A DNA stretch of 64,000 nt from Rathayibacter_A sp036510655 (GTDB lineage Bacteria > Actinomycetota > Actinomycetes > Actinomycetales > Microbacteriaceae), in contig DATCDQ010000077.1 of the NCBI GenBank assembly GCA_036510655.1, forward strand, positions 1 to 64,000. The letters are read 5' to 3'. The notes under the pieces are model-generated. The model was given only the letters and a program-made list of their open reading frames with translations. It ran no database searches and was not told the DNA's origin. This document shows positions 6,968 to 15,705 of the stretch, in pieces (position 1 is the stretch's first letter; the number at the start of each line of letters is the position of its first letter). A program made the position numbers and the translations under genes.

Positions 6968-8377
6968 CTACCGAGTACCCGATCGACGCATCAGGAAAAT
7001 CGGCACAACGCTGATCGCCACGAGCGGGATCACCCACAGTGCTGCAACCGCATACCCCTGCTCATCTGGAAATACAGTGCCGGACGGGGTCGCGGCGGCC
7101 AGGAGAAGGCCGGCGAGCGCGCTGCCCATGCTGAAGCCGACACTGCGGATGAGCTGATTGATGGAGAGGACGCTCGCCGATTCCGATTGAGGAACGTCGA
7201 CCAAAACGAGCGCCGGCATGATGGCCGATACGCCTCCGACGCCGAACCCCAGGATCGCCATGGCGACTAAGACTGCGGGCAACGAATCGGACGCCGCCGC
7301 GAACAGAACTGCCGCGATCACGACAGCAACGGCAGCGGCGAGGTAGACCCATCTTTTTGGGAAACGCCGGGCACCGATCGGCGTGATTTTTCCCGCGACG
7401 AACCCCAACACGGAGAACGGAATCAGCGCGGCTCCGGCGAGGACGCCGGGCAGGCCGAATCCATAAGAGACGGCGCCTGGAGTTTGCGCGTATCGCGTGA
7501 GCAGGCTGAACAAGAGGTACATCCTCACGCCTGCTACGAGCATCCCAATGTTCGCGCGGAGCACGGCGGGCCGGGTGAGCAGCCGAAGGTCGGCCAACGG
7601 CGCCGTTGTGTGCAGTTCCACGGCAACCCACGTGCCGAGGAGCAGCAGCGCGCCGGCGAGGATCAACCCGCCGATCCACGGGTTGCCCCAAACGGCAGGC
7701 TCCGCGATGACCAGCAGCACCCCGAGTATCGCCGCGCCGAGCAACACTGCACCAAGCACATCGACCCGTGCCTGGACTCGGGCCGAGCGCAGAGGCACAT
7801 CTGCCGGCAGTGCCCGCCAGGCAATGGCGAGCGAGGCAAGCGAGAGGATCAAGCCGAGTGCGTATGCGGCGCGCAGTCCAGCGACCTGGTCCACGAACCC
7901 GATCAACGGGTAACCGACGCCGATACCGATCGTCGAGGCGACCGACAACATCGCGATCGTCGAAGCCGATCTGTCCGCCGGGAACTGATCGCGCGCAACG
8001 CTCATCAGCAGGGCGACGACGCCGAGCCCCAGACCCTGAAGTGCACGCCCCGCCAGGAGGAAAACGAACGAGAGCGGGAGCGCAGTCAGGGCCCCGCCCA
8101 GCACGACCAATCCGAGTGTGGCGAGGATCGTGACGCGCCGGCGCGATCCTGAGCCGAGTCGAGCGACAACCGGCCCTGAGATCGCGCCAGCGAACAGCGT
8201 GATTGTCAGCGTCCACTGCGCCGCGTCGAGCGACACGTGCAGCGCGGTTGCTACCGGCGTGATCAGCGGTGCGCCCAGACTGCCGATCACCGCGCCGAGC
8301 AGAGCGACCGTCACAAGCGCGCGCCCGAGGCCCCGTGCGGCTGTGGGCTCGGCTACGGGTGTCGGCTCGTTGTTCAT
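6968..8377 (-). CDS. MFS transporter, probable 14-helix drug exporter (DHA2 type)
   Basis: A 469-residue integral membrane protein with about 14 hydrophobic segments, the size and spacing of the DHA2 branch of the major facilitator superfamily (proton-driven multidrug efflux). The first helix is followed by LITPVATALHVSLDAAQWTL, matching the start of QacA/EmrB-type exporters, and the loop after helix 2 reads ARLGSGSRRRV, the motif-A region. The ATG at 8375-8377 follows a short polar N-terminus. It faces a VOC gene in the same direction about 100 bp upstream. The substrate cannot be told from sequence. Confidence 0.85.
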   Translation of the reverse strand: MNNEPTPVAEPTAARGLGRALVTVALLGAVIGSLGAPLITPVATALHVSLDAAQWTLTITLFAGAISGPVVARLGSGSRRRVTILATLGLVVLGGALTALPLSFVFLLAGRALQGLGLGVVALLMSVARDQFPADRSASTIAMLSVASTIGIGVGYPLIGFVDQVAGLRAAYALGLILSLASLAIAWRALPADVPLRSARVQARVDVLGAVLLGAAILGVLLVIAEPAVWGNPWIGGLILAGALLLLGTWVAVELHTTAPLADLRLLTRPAVLRANIGMLVAGVRMYLLFSLLTRYAQTPGAVSYGFGLPGVLAGAALIPFSVLGFVAGKITPIGARRFPKRWVYLAAAVAVVIAAVLFAAASDSLPAVLVAMAILGFGVGGVSAIMPALVLVDVPQSESASVLSINQLIRSVGFSMGSALAGLLLAAATPSGTVFPDEQGYAVAALWVIPLVAISVVPIFLMRRSGTR

Positions 8378-8473
8378 CGATGCTCGGTGATCGGAAAGTT
8401 ATCGATTCAACCAGCGTAATTGGACAGCAGCGGCAATCGGACAGCAGCTGAATGCAGCCGTTCGAAGCTGCGG

Positions 8474-8893
8474 TCACACCGGATTCGCGCCGAGTTTCGC
8501 CTCCGGGATGGTCGGCTCGAACAGTTCGACAGGGTTGCCGGACGGGTCGTCGACAATAGCCTGTCGCCCGCCGACGCCGTCGACGATGGCGTTGCGAAAG
8601 TGGGCACCGTGGCTGTTCAGCGTTGCCACGATTGCTTCCAAACCGTCAACCTCGATCGAGAAGCGGTTCCAGCCGCCGGGCTGCGGAAGCGTGCCATCTG
8701 GCATCGCCTGCCCACCACCCGCTCCCCCACCGGGCTGGCTCAGCACTAGCCGTAACGGTCCGCGCGACATCATCGCGAACGCGTGTGCCGGATGCATGAC
8801 CAACTCGAAGCCGAGCTCGTTTCGATAGAACGTGATCGCGGCATCCACGTCGTTGACGATGTACCGGATGCTCACACTCTGCAACGAAGCCAC
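8474..8893 (-). CDS. VOC superfamily protein
   Basis: About 139 residues of the VOC fold: VSIRYIVNDVDAAITFYRNE at the start, a histidine-rich HPAHAFAMM loop, a Gly-rich loop (GGGAGGGQ), then VDDPSGNPVELFEP as the closing strand with a likely Glu ligand. The frame stays open further upstream, but homology to the fold begins within ten residues of GTG 8891-8893, so that start is preferred; no clear ribosome site is seen. It is the third VOC protein in the first 9 kb and may share a transcript with the MFS gene downstream. Confidence 0.75.
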   Translation of the reverse strand: MASLQSVSIRYIVNDVDAAITFYRNELGFELVMHPAHAFAMMSRGPLRLVLSQPGGGAGGGQAMPDGTLPQPGGWNRFSIEVDGLEAIVATLNSHGAHFRNAIVDGVGGRQAIVDDPSGNPVELFEPTIPEAKLGANPV

Positions 8894-8964
8894 GCCGCAA
8901 TTGTGCGCTCGACGAGTGACCCGCACAACCCATGCGAGCTGCGAGCGGCCGGTCGCGAGCGGCG

Positions 8965-9804
8965 CTAGCCGACCGTGACGAAGTCGATCAGCTGCTCGAC
9001 CCTTCCCAGCAACGCCGGCTCGAGGTCGGCGTAGGTCGACACGCGAGACAGGATGCGTTTCCACGCCCTGGCAGTGTCTGCCTGCGTCTCATGAGGCCAG
9101 CCGAGTGCGGCGCAGATGCCCTTTTTCCACTCGATCGACCGCGGAATCTGTGGCCACGCCTTCAGGCCGACGCGCTCCGGCTTGACCGCGGCCCAGATGT
9201 CGATGAACGGATGCCCCACCACCAGCACGTGCGCACCGTGCGGCCCACGCGCCACGGTCTCCGCGATGCGCGACTCCTTCGACCCCGGCACAAGGTGGTC
9301 GACGAGCACACCGATGCGCCGATCTGCACTTGGCGCAAAACTGCGCACGATCGCATCCAGGTCATCGACGCCCTCCAGGTATTCGACCACGACCCCTTCC
9401 ACTCGCAGGTCGTCGCCCCACACCTTCTCGACGAGTTCTGCATCGTGCTTGCCCTCGACGAAGATCCGGCTGGCGCGCGCGACGCGAGCGCGGGCATCCG
9501 CAACGCTGAACGAACCGGACGCAGTGCGGACACGACCGGTCGACGCCGCGGCGGGTGCGACGAGGACGACCGGCTTCCCATCGATCAAGAAGCCGTTGCC
9601 CAGCGGAAAGACGCGCACACGGCCATGCCGGTCTTCGAGGTGAACGAGCTTGTTCTCGATCCGCGTGACGGCGCCACAGAAACCGGTCTCGACCTCTTCC
9701 ACGACGAGATCGCGCTCTGCGGGCACGGTCTGAACGGTCGGCAGACCGCGACCGCGCCAGTTCGTGGCCAGCACGTCGGATCCATACGGGTCGTCGAAAC
9801 TCAC
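8965..9804 (-). CDS. DUF3097 family protein
   Basis: A 279-residue soluble protein of the actinobacterial DUF3097 family. It opens with a variable NWRGRGLPTVQTVPAERDLV segment, continues with a small beta domain (FCGAVTRIENKLVHLEDRHG) and then a core that looks TOPRIM-like: IFVEGKHDAELVEKVWGDDL, GVLVDHLVPGSKESRIA and VLVVGHPFIDIWAAVKP. The Glu near the start and the acidic residue after VLVD resemble metal ligands of TOPRIM enzymes, but the activity is unknown. The ATG at 9802-9804 gives the length usual for the family. It is monocistronic. Confidence 0.85.
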   Translation of the reverse strand: MSFDDPYGSDVLATNWRGRGLPTVQTVPAERDLVVEEVETGFCGAVTRIENKLVHLEDRHGRVRVFPLGNGFLIDGKPVVLVAPAAASTGRVRTASGSFSVADARARVARASRIFVEGKHDAELVEKVWGDDLRVEGVVVEYLEGVDDLDAIVRSFAPSADRRIGVLVDHLVPGSKESRIAETVARGPHGAHVLVVGHPFIDIWAAVKPERVGLKAWPQIPRSIEWKKGICAALGWPHETQADTARAWKRILSRVSTYADLEPALLGRVEQLIDFVTVG

Positions 9805-9869
9805 CGTTCGACGCTACCCGCTCCCCCGCCGGCTTCCTGCCAGCCACGCCAGCCGCTTGTTTATGTGGC

Positions 9870-10027
9870 CGAGTGCGCCCGAATGGCTGCCACGGGCTCG
9901 CCCGGTCGCGTCATTCCGACCGCATGGACGCACTCGACCGAGACTTGCCCGCGCCTTCGCCGAGTGCGCCCGAATGGCTACTATGACGGGCGCTTGAGCG
10001 CCGATGACGACCGCATGGACGCACTCG
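9870..10027. repeat. Paired direct/inverted repeat in the intergenic region
   Basis: CGAGTGCGCCCGAATGGCT occurs at 9870-9888 and 9961-9979, and GACCGCATGGACGCACTCG at 9918-9936 and 10009-10027; both pairs are offset by 91 bp. Within each unit CGAGTGCG and CGCACTCG are inverted repeats, so four related half-sites lie in 158 bp. The block occupies the 282-bp gap in front of the epimerase gene and could be an operator array or a small degenerate duplication. Confidence 0.7.
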
Positions 10028-10086
10028 GCAGACACTCGCAGAGAGAACGGGAGGAACGGGAGCGACAGAGATGAGAGGATCGGAGC

Positions 10087-11076
10087 ATGAGTCAGAAAAG
10101 CATCCTCTTCCTCGGTGGCACCGGCGTTATCAGCTCGGCCTGCGTGGCGCGCGCGGTCGCGCTCGGGCACGACGTGACCGTCCTCAACAGGGGGCGCAGC
10201 AGCATCCGCCCGGTGCCGGATGCCGTCCGGTCCATCCACGCAGACATCCGGGATGCCGCCGCGGTGGGCGCCGCGCTCGGCGACCGCGAGTTCGATGTCG
10301 TTGCCGAGTTCCTCGCTTTCACGCCGGATCATGTCGCTCAGGACGTCGCACAGTTCGCCGGGCGCACCGGGCAGTACGTGTTCATCAGTTCAGCATCGGC
10401 CTACCAGACGCCGCCGTCACGGCTCCCTGTCACAGAGTCGACGCCGCTGCGCAATCCGTTCTGGCAGTATTCGCGGGACAAGATCGCCTGCGAAGACCTG
10501 CTCGTACACGCGTACCGTGACAGTGGATTCCCGGCGACGATCGTGCGTCCATCGCACACGTATGACCGCACGTCGCTGCCGACCATGGGCGGCTGGACCG
10601 ACATCGCCCGGATGCGAGCCGGCAGGCCAGTGGTGGTGCACGGCGACGGCACCAGCCTGTGGACGATCACCCACACCAGCGACTTCGCCGTTGCGTTCGT
10701 CGGGCTGCTCGGCCGCCCGGAGGCCGTCGGCGACAGCTTTCAGATCACCGGCGACCACGCGCCGACCTGGGACCAGATCTATTCGGCCCTCGCCACAGCT
10801 GCCGGCGCGGAACCGAACCTGGCGCACGTCGCATCCGAGACCATTGCTGCGATCTACCCCGATCTCGGCCCCGGACTGCTCGGCGACAAGACGCACTCGA
10901 TGGTATTCGACAACACCAAGGTGAAAGCACTCGTGCCCGCGTTCCGCACGACCGTGACGTTTGCGGATGCCGCGCGCGACATCATCGACTGGTTCGACGC
11001 GCATCCCGAACAGCAGGTCGTCAACGCAGACCTCGACGCGGCCTTCGACCGCATGATTGCGACCATCCCCGCCTGA
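10087..11076 (+). CDS. NAD(P)-dependent epimerase/dehydratase (extended SDR)
   Basis: A 329-residue Rossmann-fold protein of the extended short-chain dehydrogenase group. The dinucleotide loop is FLGGTGVIS near residues 8-16. FISSASAYQ corresponds to the strand before the active site and FWQYSRDK gives the YxxxK catalytic pair. The downstream part (RPSHTYD, VVVHGDGTSLWTITHTSDFA) resembles sugar-nucleotide epimerases and the CSP41-like subgroup. The exact substrate is not evident. ATG 10087 follows GAGGATCGGAGC. It is preceded by the repeat block and followed by an unrelated gene 79 bp away. Confidence 0.82.
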   Translation: MSQKSILFLGGTGVISSACVARAVALGHDVTVLNRGRSSIRPVPDAVRSIHADIRDAAAVGAALGDREFDVVAEFLAFTPDHVAQDVAQFAGRTGQYVFISSASAYQTPPSRLPVTESTPLRNPFWQYSRDKIACEDLLVHAYRDSGFPATIVRPSHTYDRTSLPTMGGWTDIARMRAGRPVVVHGDGTSLWTITHTSDFAVAFVGLLGRPEAVGDSFQITGDHAPTWDQIYSALATAAGAEPNLAHVASETIAAIYPDLGPGLLGDKTHSMVFDNTKVKALVPAFRTTVTFADAARDIIDWFDAHPEQQVVNADLDAAFDRMIATIPA

Positions 11077-11155
11077 CCGGCCCGGCTCGGCGATGCTGGA
11101 CGCACTCCGACAGGCCCCCTAAACTCGGCTGAAGACGGGGCGGAGAAGGCGACCG

Positions 11156-13204
11156 ATGCGAGCACGACGAATGTGGTGGGCGGCACTGGTCGCGGCAGCG
11201 ATTCTGCTTGCGGGCGGGGCCGCAGCATCCGCCACCGACCCGGTCGACGTCGATACGTCGCACGTCGTCGATCCGGCCGGGGTGCTCGGTTCGAAGACTG
11301 CCACGGTCACGAAGGCGATCGACACCCTGTATTCGAACACGGGGATCGATCTGTACGTGGTCTATGTCGACGCGTTCACCAACCCGTCAACTGCCCAGGA
11401 GTGGGCGAACGCCACGGCAGAAAAGAATGATCTCGGCCCGAACGATTACCTGTTGGCGGTCGCCACGCAGGGACGCTCGTTCTACCTGTCCGCGGACTCG
11501 ACCGGACCACTCAGCGACAGCCAGGTCGCCCAAATCGAGCAGAAGAACATCGAGCCCGAACTGCACAAAAACGATTGGGCCGGTGCCGCCATCGGTGCAG
11601 CCACTGGAATCGGCGCTGCAGCTGGGGGAGGTGGCGCCAATGGATGGGGTTTCTTCTGGTTTGTGATCATCGGCCTGGCGGTGGTCGCGATCATCCTGTT
11701 CTTCGTGCTGCGCGCGCGCAAGAAGGCGACCATGCAACCTGCCGCCGAGGCGAGCGACCCTCTGGCCGGGCTGTCACTGAAAGACCTCGAGCGGCAAGCT
11801 GGCGGCGCTCTGGTGCAGACCGACGACGCCATCAAGACCAGTGGTGACGAACTCGGGTTCGCGATAGCGCAATACGGTGAAGCAGCTGCCCAGCCGTTCA
11901 CCGCGGTGTTGGCGACCGCGACCGATCAGCTCAAGCAAGCCTTCAGGCTGAAACAGAAACTCGACGACGCGATCCCGGACACAGACGAGGAGAAACGCAG
12001 CTGGAATGCGCAGATCATCCACCTGTGCGCCGAGGCGAACGCGGGGCTCGACGAGCAGGCAAATGCCTTCGATGAACTGCGCGATCTGGGCAAGAACGCG
12101 CCAGCGGCGCTGAGCGCCCTGCAGCAGACGGCAGCAACGGTCGGCGCTCGAGTGCAGAAAGCGCAGGAGGCGCTGGTGGAACTGGGCGCGCGCTACGCCG
12201 ACGAGGCGCTGGCTACCGTGTCGGACAATCCGGCGCAGGCAACCGAGCGCCTGACCTTCGCTGCGGCAGCCACGCAGGATGCCCAGAACAAGCTCGATGC
12301 GTCGGACCCGGGGCATGCGACCGTCGGCATTCGCGCCGCGGAGGAGGCAGTCGACCAGGCAGGCCTGCTCATGGACGCCGTCGACCGGGTTGCGGCAGAT
12401 CTCGCAAGTGCGACGCAGGAGATCCCCGGTGTCATCGCGGAATTGTCCGGTGACGTTGCACAGGCGCACGCGTTCGCCGCAGCCGGCGCGCCCGGCGTCG
12501 ACGCGGCCGCAACGGCCACGCAGCTTGCACTGGACGACGCGAATGCCCAGCTAGGTTCGGCGAAGCCGAACCCGGCAGCGATCATGCAACGGTTGCAGGC
12601 CGCGAATCAGCAGATCGATGCCGTGCTGCAGGGCGTGCGCGACGCGCAACAGGAACAGCAGCGCGCCCAGCAGTCGTTGAACAGCACCCTGTTGACCGCG
12701 CAGGCGCAAATCTCTGCCGCTGAAGACTTCATCACAGCTCGCCGCGGTGCAGTCGGGGCGGATGCTCGCACCCGCCTCGCCGAGGCCGGCCGACTCGCCG
12801 TGCAGGCCCAAGCTACGGCCACAACAGACCCGGTGACGGCACTCGCTCAAGCGCAGCGGGCGAGTCAGCTTGCGGCGCAATCGATCCAGCTCGCCCAGAA
12901 CGATGTCGGCGTGTTCCAAGGCGCCGCGGGGGACGGCGGGCTGTTCGGCGGCGGCATCGCAGCGGGCGGTGCCGGCGGTGGCGGCGCGGGCGGCAACGGC
13001 GCGATGGGCGCGATCCTCGGCGGCATCATCATCAATTCGGTGCTCGGCAGTGGCGGCGGACTCTTCGGCGGCAGCGGCGGCAGCAGCTCGAGCGGCCGAC
13101 CCAGCGGCGCGAGCGGCCGTGGTGCCAGCAGCGCCGGAGGCCGCAGTGCCGGCAGTTTCGGCGGTGGCGGAACGCGTTCGCGCCGCGGCGGTGGACGATT
13201 CTGA
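11156..13204 (+). CDS. TPM-domain membrane protein with long coiled-coil region
   Basis: A 682-residue protein. A signal peptide covers about residues 1-26 (cleavage near ASA-TDP). Residues 30-150 form a TPM domain (VVDPAGVLG, GIDLYVVYVD, NDYLLAVATQGRSFYLS), a fold found in photosystem-II repair and other membrane-associated proteins and placed outside the membrane. One transmembrane helix follows at 164-186 with a basic stop (RARKK). The cytoplasmic remainder is Ala/Gln-rich, probably coiled coil to about 610, ending in a Gly/Ser tail and RRGGGRF. In actinobacteria this gene commonly precedes pspA; here a collapsed pspA follows, suggesting a shared envelope-stress role. Confidence 0.85.
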   Translation: MRARRMWWAALVAAAILLAGGAAASATDPVDVDTSHVVDPAGVLGSKTATVTKAIDTLYSNTGIDLYVVYVDAFTNPSTAQEWANATAEKNDLGPNDYLLAVATQGRSFYLSADSTGPLSDSQVAQIEQKNIEPELHKNDWAGAAIGAATGIGAAAGGGGANGWGFFWFVIIGLAVVAIILFFVLRARKKATMQPAAEASDPLAGLSLKDLERQAGGALVQTDDAIKTSGDELGFAIAQYGEAAAQPFTAVLATATDQLKQAFRLKQKLDDAIPDTDEEKRSWNAQIIHLCAEANAGLDEQANAFDELRDLGKNAPAALSALQQTAATVGARVQKAQEALVELGARYADEALATVSDNPAQATERLTFAAAATQDAQNKLDASDPGHATVGIRAAEEAVDQAGLLMDAVDRVAADLASATQEIPGVIAELSGDVAQAHAFAAAGAPGVDAAATATQLALDDANAQLGSAKPNPAAIMQRLQAANQQIDAVLQGVRDAQQEQQRAQQSLNSTLLTAQAQISAAEDFITARRGAVGADARTRLAEAGRLAVQAQATATTDPVTALAQAQRASQLAAQSIQLAQNDVGVFQGAAGDGGLFGGGIAAGGAGGGGAGGNGAMGAILGGIIINSVLGSGGGLFGGSGGSSSSGRPSGASGRGASSAGGRSAGSFGGGGTRSRRGGGRF

Positions 13205-13275
13205 TCGATGATTCTGAACGGCGATTCTGAACACGACGCAGGAAACCAGGGCAACACCTGACGAAAGGAAACAGC

Positions 13276-13548
13276 ACGGCAAAGCAGTCGATTCTCGGGC
13301 GAATCGCCCAACTGATGAAGGCGAACCCGACGAGCGAGGTCGGTCGGTTCGAAGACAAGATCAGGCGCGAGGAAGCCCGGGTTCGCGGCGCAAGCGAGCT
13401 GGCGGCATCCAGTCTCGATGCACAGTTCAATCAGCTCGACGATCTCGGTCAGCTGACCGAGGTGGATGCTCGGCTGGCTGCACTGAAGGCGTCCGCGGCC
13501 GCGGCTGTGCCAGCCGTCGAGGCAGCGCAATCGCCGTCCGCGCCCTAA
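13276..13548 (+). pseudogene. pspA: PspA/IM30-family gene reduced to its N- and C-terminal ends
   Basis: The first 17 codons (AKQSILGRIAQLMKAN) are the normal start of actinobacterial PspA. They run without frame change into PTSEVGRFEDKIRREEARV and a typical PspA C-terminus (ELAASSLDAQFNQLDDLG, VDARLAALKA). The roughly 150-residue central coiled coil that forms ESCRT-III-like polymers is missing, so about 90 codons remain instead of about 240. At the expected start the codon is ACG (13276-13278), preceded by AAAGGA at normal distance; the next in-frame ATG is 13315. The gene probably arose by in-frame deletion and lost its ATG. Whether a short peptide is still made is open. Confidence 0.8.
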
Positions 13549-13619
13549 ACACCGTGCTGAGACCACGCTGAAACGATGCTGGCGGGAATAACGCTACACA
13601 CGGCACAGTTCTCGCAGGC

Positions 13620-14267
13620 ATGACAACAATCGGGCTCATCGGAGCAGGACACATCGGCAGTCAACTCGCACGACTCGCGGTCGCGCACGGTTATGACGTG
13701 GTGGTGAGCAATTCCCGCGGGCCCGAGACTCTCGCCGAGCTGGTCGCGGAACTCGGACCGCACGCACGCGCCGCAACACCGGCGGATGCCGCGGCGGCCG
13801 CCGATATCGCGGTCGTCACGATCCCCCTGAAGAATGTCGGCAGTGTGCCCGTGGAACAACTCGCCGGCAAAATCGTCATCGACACTAACAACTATTACCC
13901 GCAGCGTGACGGCAACATTGCCCGCCTCGATGACGAAAGTCTGACCGTCTCCGAGCTGCTTCAGGAGCACCTGCCCACCTCGAAGGTCGTCAAGGCGTTC
14001 AACCACATCAATTACGGAGATCTCACCACCGACGGTTCGCCGACCGGAACCGAGAACCGCCGCGCTCTGATGGTGGCCGGGGACGACGCAGCCGCCAAGC
14101 AGACCGCGACAGCACTGATCGATTCGTTCGGCTTCGACGTGGTCGACGCCGGGGCACTCGCTGAAGGTTGGCGCATCCAGCGCGACACTCCCGGGTACGG
14201 AATGCGCCTGAATGCAGGCGAGTTGCGCAACGCTCTGGCGGCCGCCAAGCGCTACCGCGACATGTAG
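13620..14267 (+). CDS. NADP-dependent reductase of the F420H2:NADP+ oxidoreductase-like family
   Basis: A 215-residue Rossmann-fold protein. IGLIGAGHIGSQLARLA (3-20) is the NADP-binding loop, followed by VVVSNSRGP, whose Ser-Arg fits NADP phosphate recognition. DIAVVTIPL, IVIDTNNYYP and VVKAFNHINYGDL are strand-loop motifs of the FNO/NpdG-like group that transfers hydride between NADP and a deazaflavin. Many actinobacterial relatives lack a proven F420 role, so the electron partner is uncertain. ATG 13620 lacks a strong ribosome site. It is a single gene between a decayed pspA and a cytochrome-b-like fragment. Confidence 0.78.
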   Translation: MTTIGLIGAGHIGSQLARLAVAHGYDVVVSNSRGPETLAELVAELGPHARAATPADAAAAADIAVVTIPLKNVGSVPVEQLAGKIVIDTNNYYPQRDGNIARLDDESLTVSELLQEHLPTSKVVKAFNHINYGDLTTDGSPTGTENRRALMVAGDDAAAKQTATALIDSFGFDVVDAGALAEGWRIQRDTPGYGMRLNAGELRNALAAAKRYRDM

Positions 14268-14402
14268 CCGAGCGAACAGCGTCGGCTGGCGCGGCCGCCG
14301 TGGGCGCTGCAGCCACGGCGTCAGTTGACGGTGTCACAAAAGCAACGCCTGTCTTGTCCTATCTAGTGAGTGGCGTACTCACAGGGCGAAAGGACAGGGA
14401 AA

Positions 14403-14843
14403 ATGGTGGCCCCAGGCTTGGCCGTCAGCGAGCGGGCCGGTCGGTATCTGCGCAGTCGATCGGCGGTTGGACGCCAGCTCGCCGACTTCGCTGTTGAGTT
14501 GCGGAAGCGGCGGGTGCCGAACCACCGGTCGAGCATGTTCGGCGTCGTCACCCTCGCCTGCATCGTGGTGATCATCGTCACCGGCCGGATCGTGCGCATG
14601 CCCGGTAGCGAATACGTCGAAGTCCACCAGCAGGTCGATCCGCACGAGCGTTGGCGTCTGGCCAACTCCAGCGACTACGAACCGTTCAGTGCACGCCCAG
14701 ATGAGCGCGGCCGCATCCGGTGGAGCGCTCGACTGCGCGCCCGAGCGTCGCAGTTCGTCTTCGAAGATCGACTCACCCCGCTCATCCGAAGCGAGCTCGA
14801 ACGCGCACAATCCGTCGCGCCGGACGGTCGCACTCCCGGGTAG
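14403..14843 (+). CDS. Small membrane protein resembling a truncated cytochrome b N-terminus
   Basis: 146 residues from ATG 14403, which has AAAGGA at good distance. Residues about 33-66 (LRKRRVPNHRSSMFG followed by a VVTLACIVVIIVTG membrane helix) resemble the first helix region of the cytochrome b subunit of the menaquinol-cytochrome c reductase. The tryptophan usually following the NH pair is arginine, and no heme-binding helices follow; instead a polar, Arg/Glu-rich tail of about 75 residues ends the protein. I read it as a remnant or a repurposed fragment of qcrB; a true unrelated small membrane protein is possible. Confidence 0.4.
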   Translation: MVAPGLAVSERAGRYLRSRSAVGRQLADFAVELRKRRVPNHRSSMFGVVTLACIVVIIVTGRIVRMPGSEYVEVHQQVDPHERWRLANSSDYEPFSARPDERGRIRWSARLRARASQFVFEDRLTPLIRSELERAQSVAPDGRTPG

Positions 14844-14853
14844 GGTAAAACCC

Positions 14854-15696
14854 GTGTCGACTCACTTTCTCGTGGTGCCCGAGTGGCAGGGTTCCGGCTC
14901 TTCGCGCGCAATGCGCCTGATCGACGGAGCGAACGCGATCGTCGGCGATCTGCCTTCGAGCGCCACCACCGTCGTCGAGATTCCGACCGAGGCGGGTGAG
15001 TCGCTGGGCACCGGTGTACACCGATACTCCGCGCTGCTCGGTGTGCGCGAAAAAGTCGAAGCGGCCTTGCGCGCGCTCCGCGAAACGGTTGTGCTCATCG
15101 GCGGGGATTGCGGAGCCGACGCTCCGGCCGTTCAGCACGCCGTGATGGTCGCGGAGCCTGGCAGTGTGGCGCTGCTGTGGCTCGACGCCCACGGAGACCT
15201 CAACACACCCGAATCCTCCCTGTCAGGCTCGTTCGGTGGCATGGCGCTTCGGGCCCTGCTGGGCGAAGGCGCGGAGGGTCTCGCGTCGACGGGAACAGCC
15301 GTGCTCAGACCAGATCATGTGGTTCTGGCCGGAACGCGAGCACTCGATGACGCCGAGAGCGCGTACCTGGACGTGTCCGGCATCCGCCTGATCACGGTCG
15401 AGGAATTGGTGACTCCGGATGCCACGCTCGCCGCACTCGAGGCGACCGGCGCGACATCCGTGTACGTGCACGTCGACCTCGACGTGCTGGACCCGTCCGC
15501 GATCGCCGGGGTCGGCTCCCCGGAGCCGTTCGGGGTGGCGCCCGAGGCACTCGCCGACACGATCCGCGCCGTTCGGGCACGATTCCCTGTGAGCGGTGCG
15601 GCCGTGACCGGCTTCGCGCCGTCGTCACCGGATGCCGCGAGCGCCGACCTGTCCGTCATCCTGCGCACGCTCGCTGCCCTGACGGCGTCGCGGTAG
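14854..15696 (+). CDS. Arginase/agmatinase/formimidoglutamase family hydrolase
   Basis: A 280-residue ureohydrolase-fold protein. The binuclear manganese site is recognisable: GGDCG (83-87), DAHGD (111-115) and HVDLDVLDP (Asp 208 and 210). The first motif is usually GGDH; cysteine replaces the histidine ligand here, a variation known in some branches. The family hydrolyses guanidino or formimino groups (arginine, agmatine, formiminoglutamate); the substrate cannot be named. GTG 14854 is chosen because the fold starts directly after it (VSTHFLVVPEWQGSG). It begins ten bases after the preceding stop and is nine bases from the hydratase gene downstream, so the three genes may form one transcript. 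Confidence 0.85.
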   Translation: MSTHFLVVPEWQGSGSSRAMRLIDGANAIVGDLPSSATTVVEIPTEAGESLGTGVHRYSALLGVREKVEAALRALRETVVLIGGDCGADAPAVQHAVMVAEPGSVALLWLDAHGDLNTPESSLSGSFGGMALRALLGEGAEGLASTGTAVLRPDHVVLAGTRALDDAESAYLDVSGIRLITVEELVTPDATLAALEATGATSVYVHVDLDVLDPSAIAGVGSPEPFGVAPEALADTIRAVRARFPVSGAAVTGFAPSSPDAASADLSVILRTLAALTASR

Positions 15697-15705
15697 CCTC
15701 GATAC

